Origin: Aequorivita sp.
GTDB lineage: Bacteria; Bacteroidota; Bacteroidia; Flavobacteriales; Flavobacteriaceae
Direction of reading: 5' to 3'
Assembly (NCBI GenBank): GCA_002733915.1
Contig: NVXN01000012.1
Span: 38,507 to 44,431 of the forward strand
Length of the DNA: 5,925 bases
Below the pieces are notes generated by a model that was given only the letters and a program-made list of their open reading frames with translations, was not told the DNA's origin and did not search any database. The first letter of the stretch is position 1. Each line of letters begins with the position of its first letter. Shown here in pieces: positions 5,896 to 5,925 of the stretch. A program made the translations under genes and the position numbers.

Positions 5896-5925
5896 ATGAA
5901 ATATCAAACAAGAAAAAAAGCACTT
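5896..5925 (+). CDS. carA: Carbamoyl phosphate synthase small subunit, first ten codons
   Basis: The window ends after MKYQTRKKAL. This matches the start of flavobacterial CarA as I recall it, where the sequence continues with a leucine/alanine-rich strand and ADG. CarA is the glutamine amidotransferase subunit that feeds ammonia to CarB to make carbamoyl phosphate for arginine and pyrimidine synthesis. Support comes from ten residues, a promoter box 25 bases upstream, and the known habit of carA following rplQ in Flavobacteriia. No catalytic residue is visible. No Shine-Dalgarno sequence precedes the ATG. The call is likely but rests on little sequence. Confidence 0.7.
   Translation, partial: MKYQTRKKAL

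Overview
The window is the distal part of a Bacteroidota ribosomal-protein superoperon (end of spc plus the alpha operon), followed by one accessory secreted-protein gene and the first codons of carA. A member of Flavobacteriia is the best guess. Reasons: rpmJ, rpsD and secY have Bacteroidota-style sequences; bL17 carries a long Ala/Lys/Glu tail; one protein ends in a type A T9SS (Por secretion) C-terminal domain, found only in Bacteroidota; starts lack convincing Shine-Dalgarno sequences; a TAnnTTTG promoter box precedes carA; and the order rplQ then carA is, from memory, a flavobacterial arrangement. All genes are on the + strand.

Layout. Bases 1-1107 hold secY without its 5' end. infA starts 2 bp after secY, with no map or adk between them. 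rpmJ (38 codons), rpsM and rpsK follow with gaps of 47, 3 and 11 bp. rpsD, rpoA and rplQ are set apart by longer untranslated gaps of 90, 95 and 65 bp, each of which can be drawn as a hairpin. rplQ ends in a strong intrinsic terminator (4658-4692). A lone gene for a T9SS-exported protein (4815-5786) follows and has its own terminator (5825-5858), whose 3' arm repeats 15 bases of the first. A Bacteroidota-type -7 box and the first ten codons of carA close the window.

How the genes work together. SecY is the protein-conducting channel; IF-1 acts in translation initiation; bL36, uS13, uS11, uS4 and bL17 are ribosomal; RpoA is the alpha subunit that nucleates RNA polymerase assembly. The operon therefore couples translation, transcription and secretion capacity. 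The secreted protein would cross the inner membrane through the same Sec channel and then the outer membrane through T9SS, but its operon neighbours do not reveal its job. carA begins a separate unit for carbamoyl phosphate synthesis (arginine and pyrimidine pathways).

I found no clearly novel multi-gene system. The points most worth a second look are the structured leaders inside the alpha operon, above all the one before rpsD, and the terminator-flanked accessory gene between rplQ and carA.
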